Below are positions 43,269 to 43,385 of a DNA stretch of 43,385 nt, piece by piece; positions within the stretch are counted from its first letter, which is position 1, and the number at the start of each line of letters is the position of its first letter. Position numbers and translations under genes: made by a program. Source of the stretch: an uncultured Hyphomicrobiales bacterium (GTDB lineage Bacteria > Pseudomonadota > Alphaproteobacteria > Rhizobiales > Beijerinckiaceae); assembly GCA_903902915.1 (NCBI GenBank), contig CAIUWR010000067.1, positions 1-43,385 of the forward strand, in the 5' to 3' direction. The notes beneath the pieces were generated by a model. That model was given only the letters and a program-made list of their open reading frames with translations. It was not told the origin of the DNA and did not search any database.

Positions 43269-43385
43269 TCACCGCCATTTTTGCATCAGGGCGTCGTGGA
43301 GGTACTGATCGTCCCAACCGAGGGTCTTGCGTCTTGTCTTGAGGGACGCCTTGTCTGGTATCTCCTTGATGAGATTTAGGACGAA
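43269..43385 (-). CDS. Transposase C-terminal fragment (ISAs1-like, runs off right edge)
   Basis: On the minus strand a frame enters from the right edge and ends with TGA at 43269-43271 after 38 residues. It includes VLNLIKEIPDKASLKTRRK and a GWDDQYLHDAL motif. The combination of a LNL helix, a basic KTRRK patch and a terminal WDD.YL motif resembles the C-termini of ISAs1-family transposases, though other DDE families end similarly. The match is from memory and the fragment is short. It starts about 140 bases upstream of the allA start, with no gene seen in between. Confidence 0.45.
   Translation of the reverse strand, partial: FVLNLIKEIPDKASLKTRRKTLGWDDQYLHDALMQKWR

Overview
The window looks like chromosomal DNA of an alphaproteobacterium, most likely Hyphomicrobiales (Rhizobiales). 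I infer this from the high-GC codon use and from gene orders I associate with that group: trpA-accD-folC, a membrane cytochrome c divergent from kdsB-pheA, and SRP RNA-dnaX-ybaB-recR. AccD and DnaX lack most of their zinc-ribbon cysteines, which also fits. No rRNA, tRNA or CRISPR array was seen.

Left part (about 0.4-22.8 kb, mostly housekeeping). A transposase start runs off the left edge. Then come polA; an ABC exporter ATPase with a permease broken by one extra base in a homopolymer; folC, accD and trpA; a cytochrome c; kdsB and pheA; a TetR-family regulator with a long AT-rich upstream region; nudC; a nucleotide-sugar epimerase; the SRP RNA; dnaX-ybaB-recR; and a polyhydroxyalkanoate-system protein. 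Two very small genes follow on the minus strand, a 54-aa two-helix membrane protein and a 47-aa DUF2256 protein. The DUF2256 gene is divergent from an iron-sulfur photolyase, which converges on an SDR/DCC-thioredoxin-like/renalase-like operon. queC ends this part.

Right part (about 22.8-43.1 kb, accessory catabolism). The plus strand carries a Tat-signal thiamine-diphosphate (ThDP) enzyme plus a secreted c-type cytochrome, with their own promoter, dyad and terminator. They are followed by a TauD-type dioxygenase, a D-2-hydroxyacid dehydrogenase, an MmgE/PrpD protein, an ACMSD-like amidohydrolase and a second MmgE/PrpD protein. Converging on these, with stop codons touching, is a minus-strand operon: solute-binding protein, ATPase, two permeases, HyuA, HyuB and two M24 (creatinase/prolidase-fold) proteins. 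A divergent LysR regulator heads it. Beyond LysR lie (S)-ureidoglycine aminohydrolase and ureidoglycolate lyase. A transposase C-terminus runs off the right edge.

My reading is that the right half imports and degrades a small nitrogenous compound, perhaps a cyclic ureide or amide. HyuAB would open the ring with ATP, the M24 proteins would act on C-N bonds, and ureidoglycine/ureidoglycolate would be funnelled to glyoxylate. The most novel-looking element is the ThDP enzyme/cytochrome c pair, whose signals place an acetolactate synthase/pyruvate oxidase-fold enzyme in the periplasm beside an electron acceptor. Substrates are not determined by the sequence.
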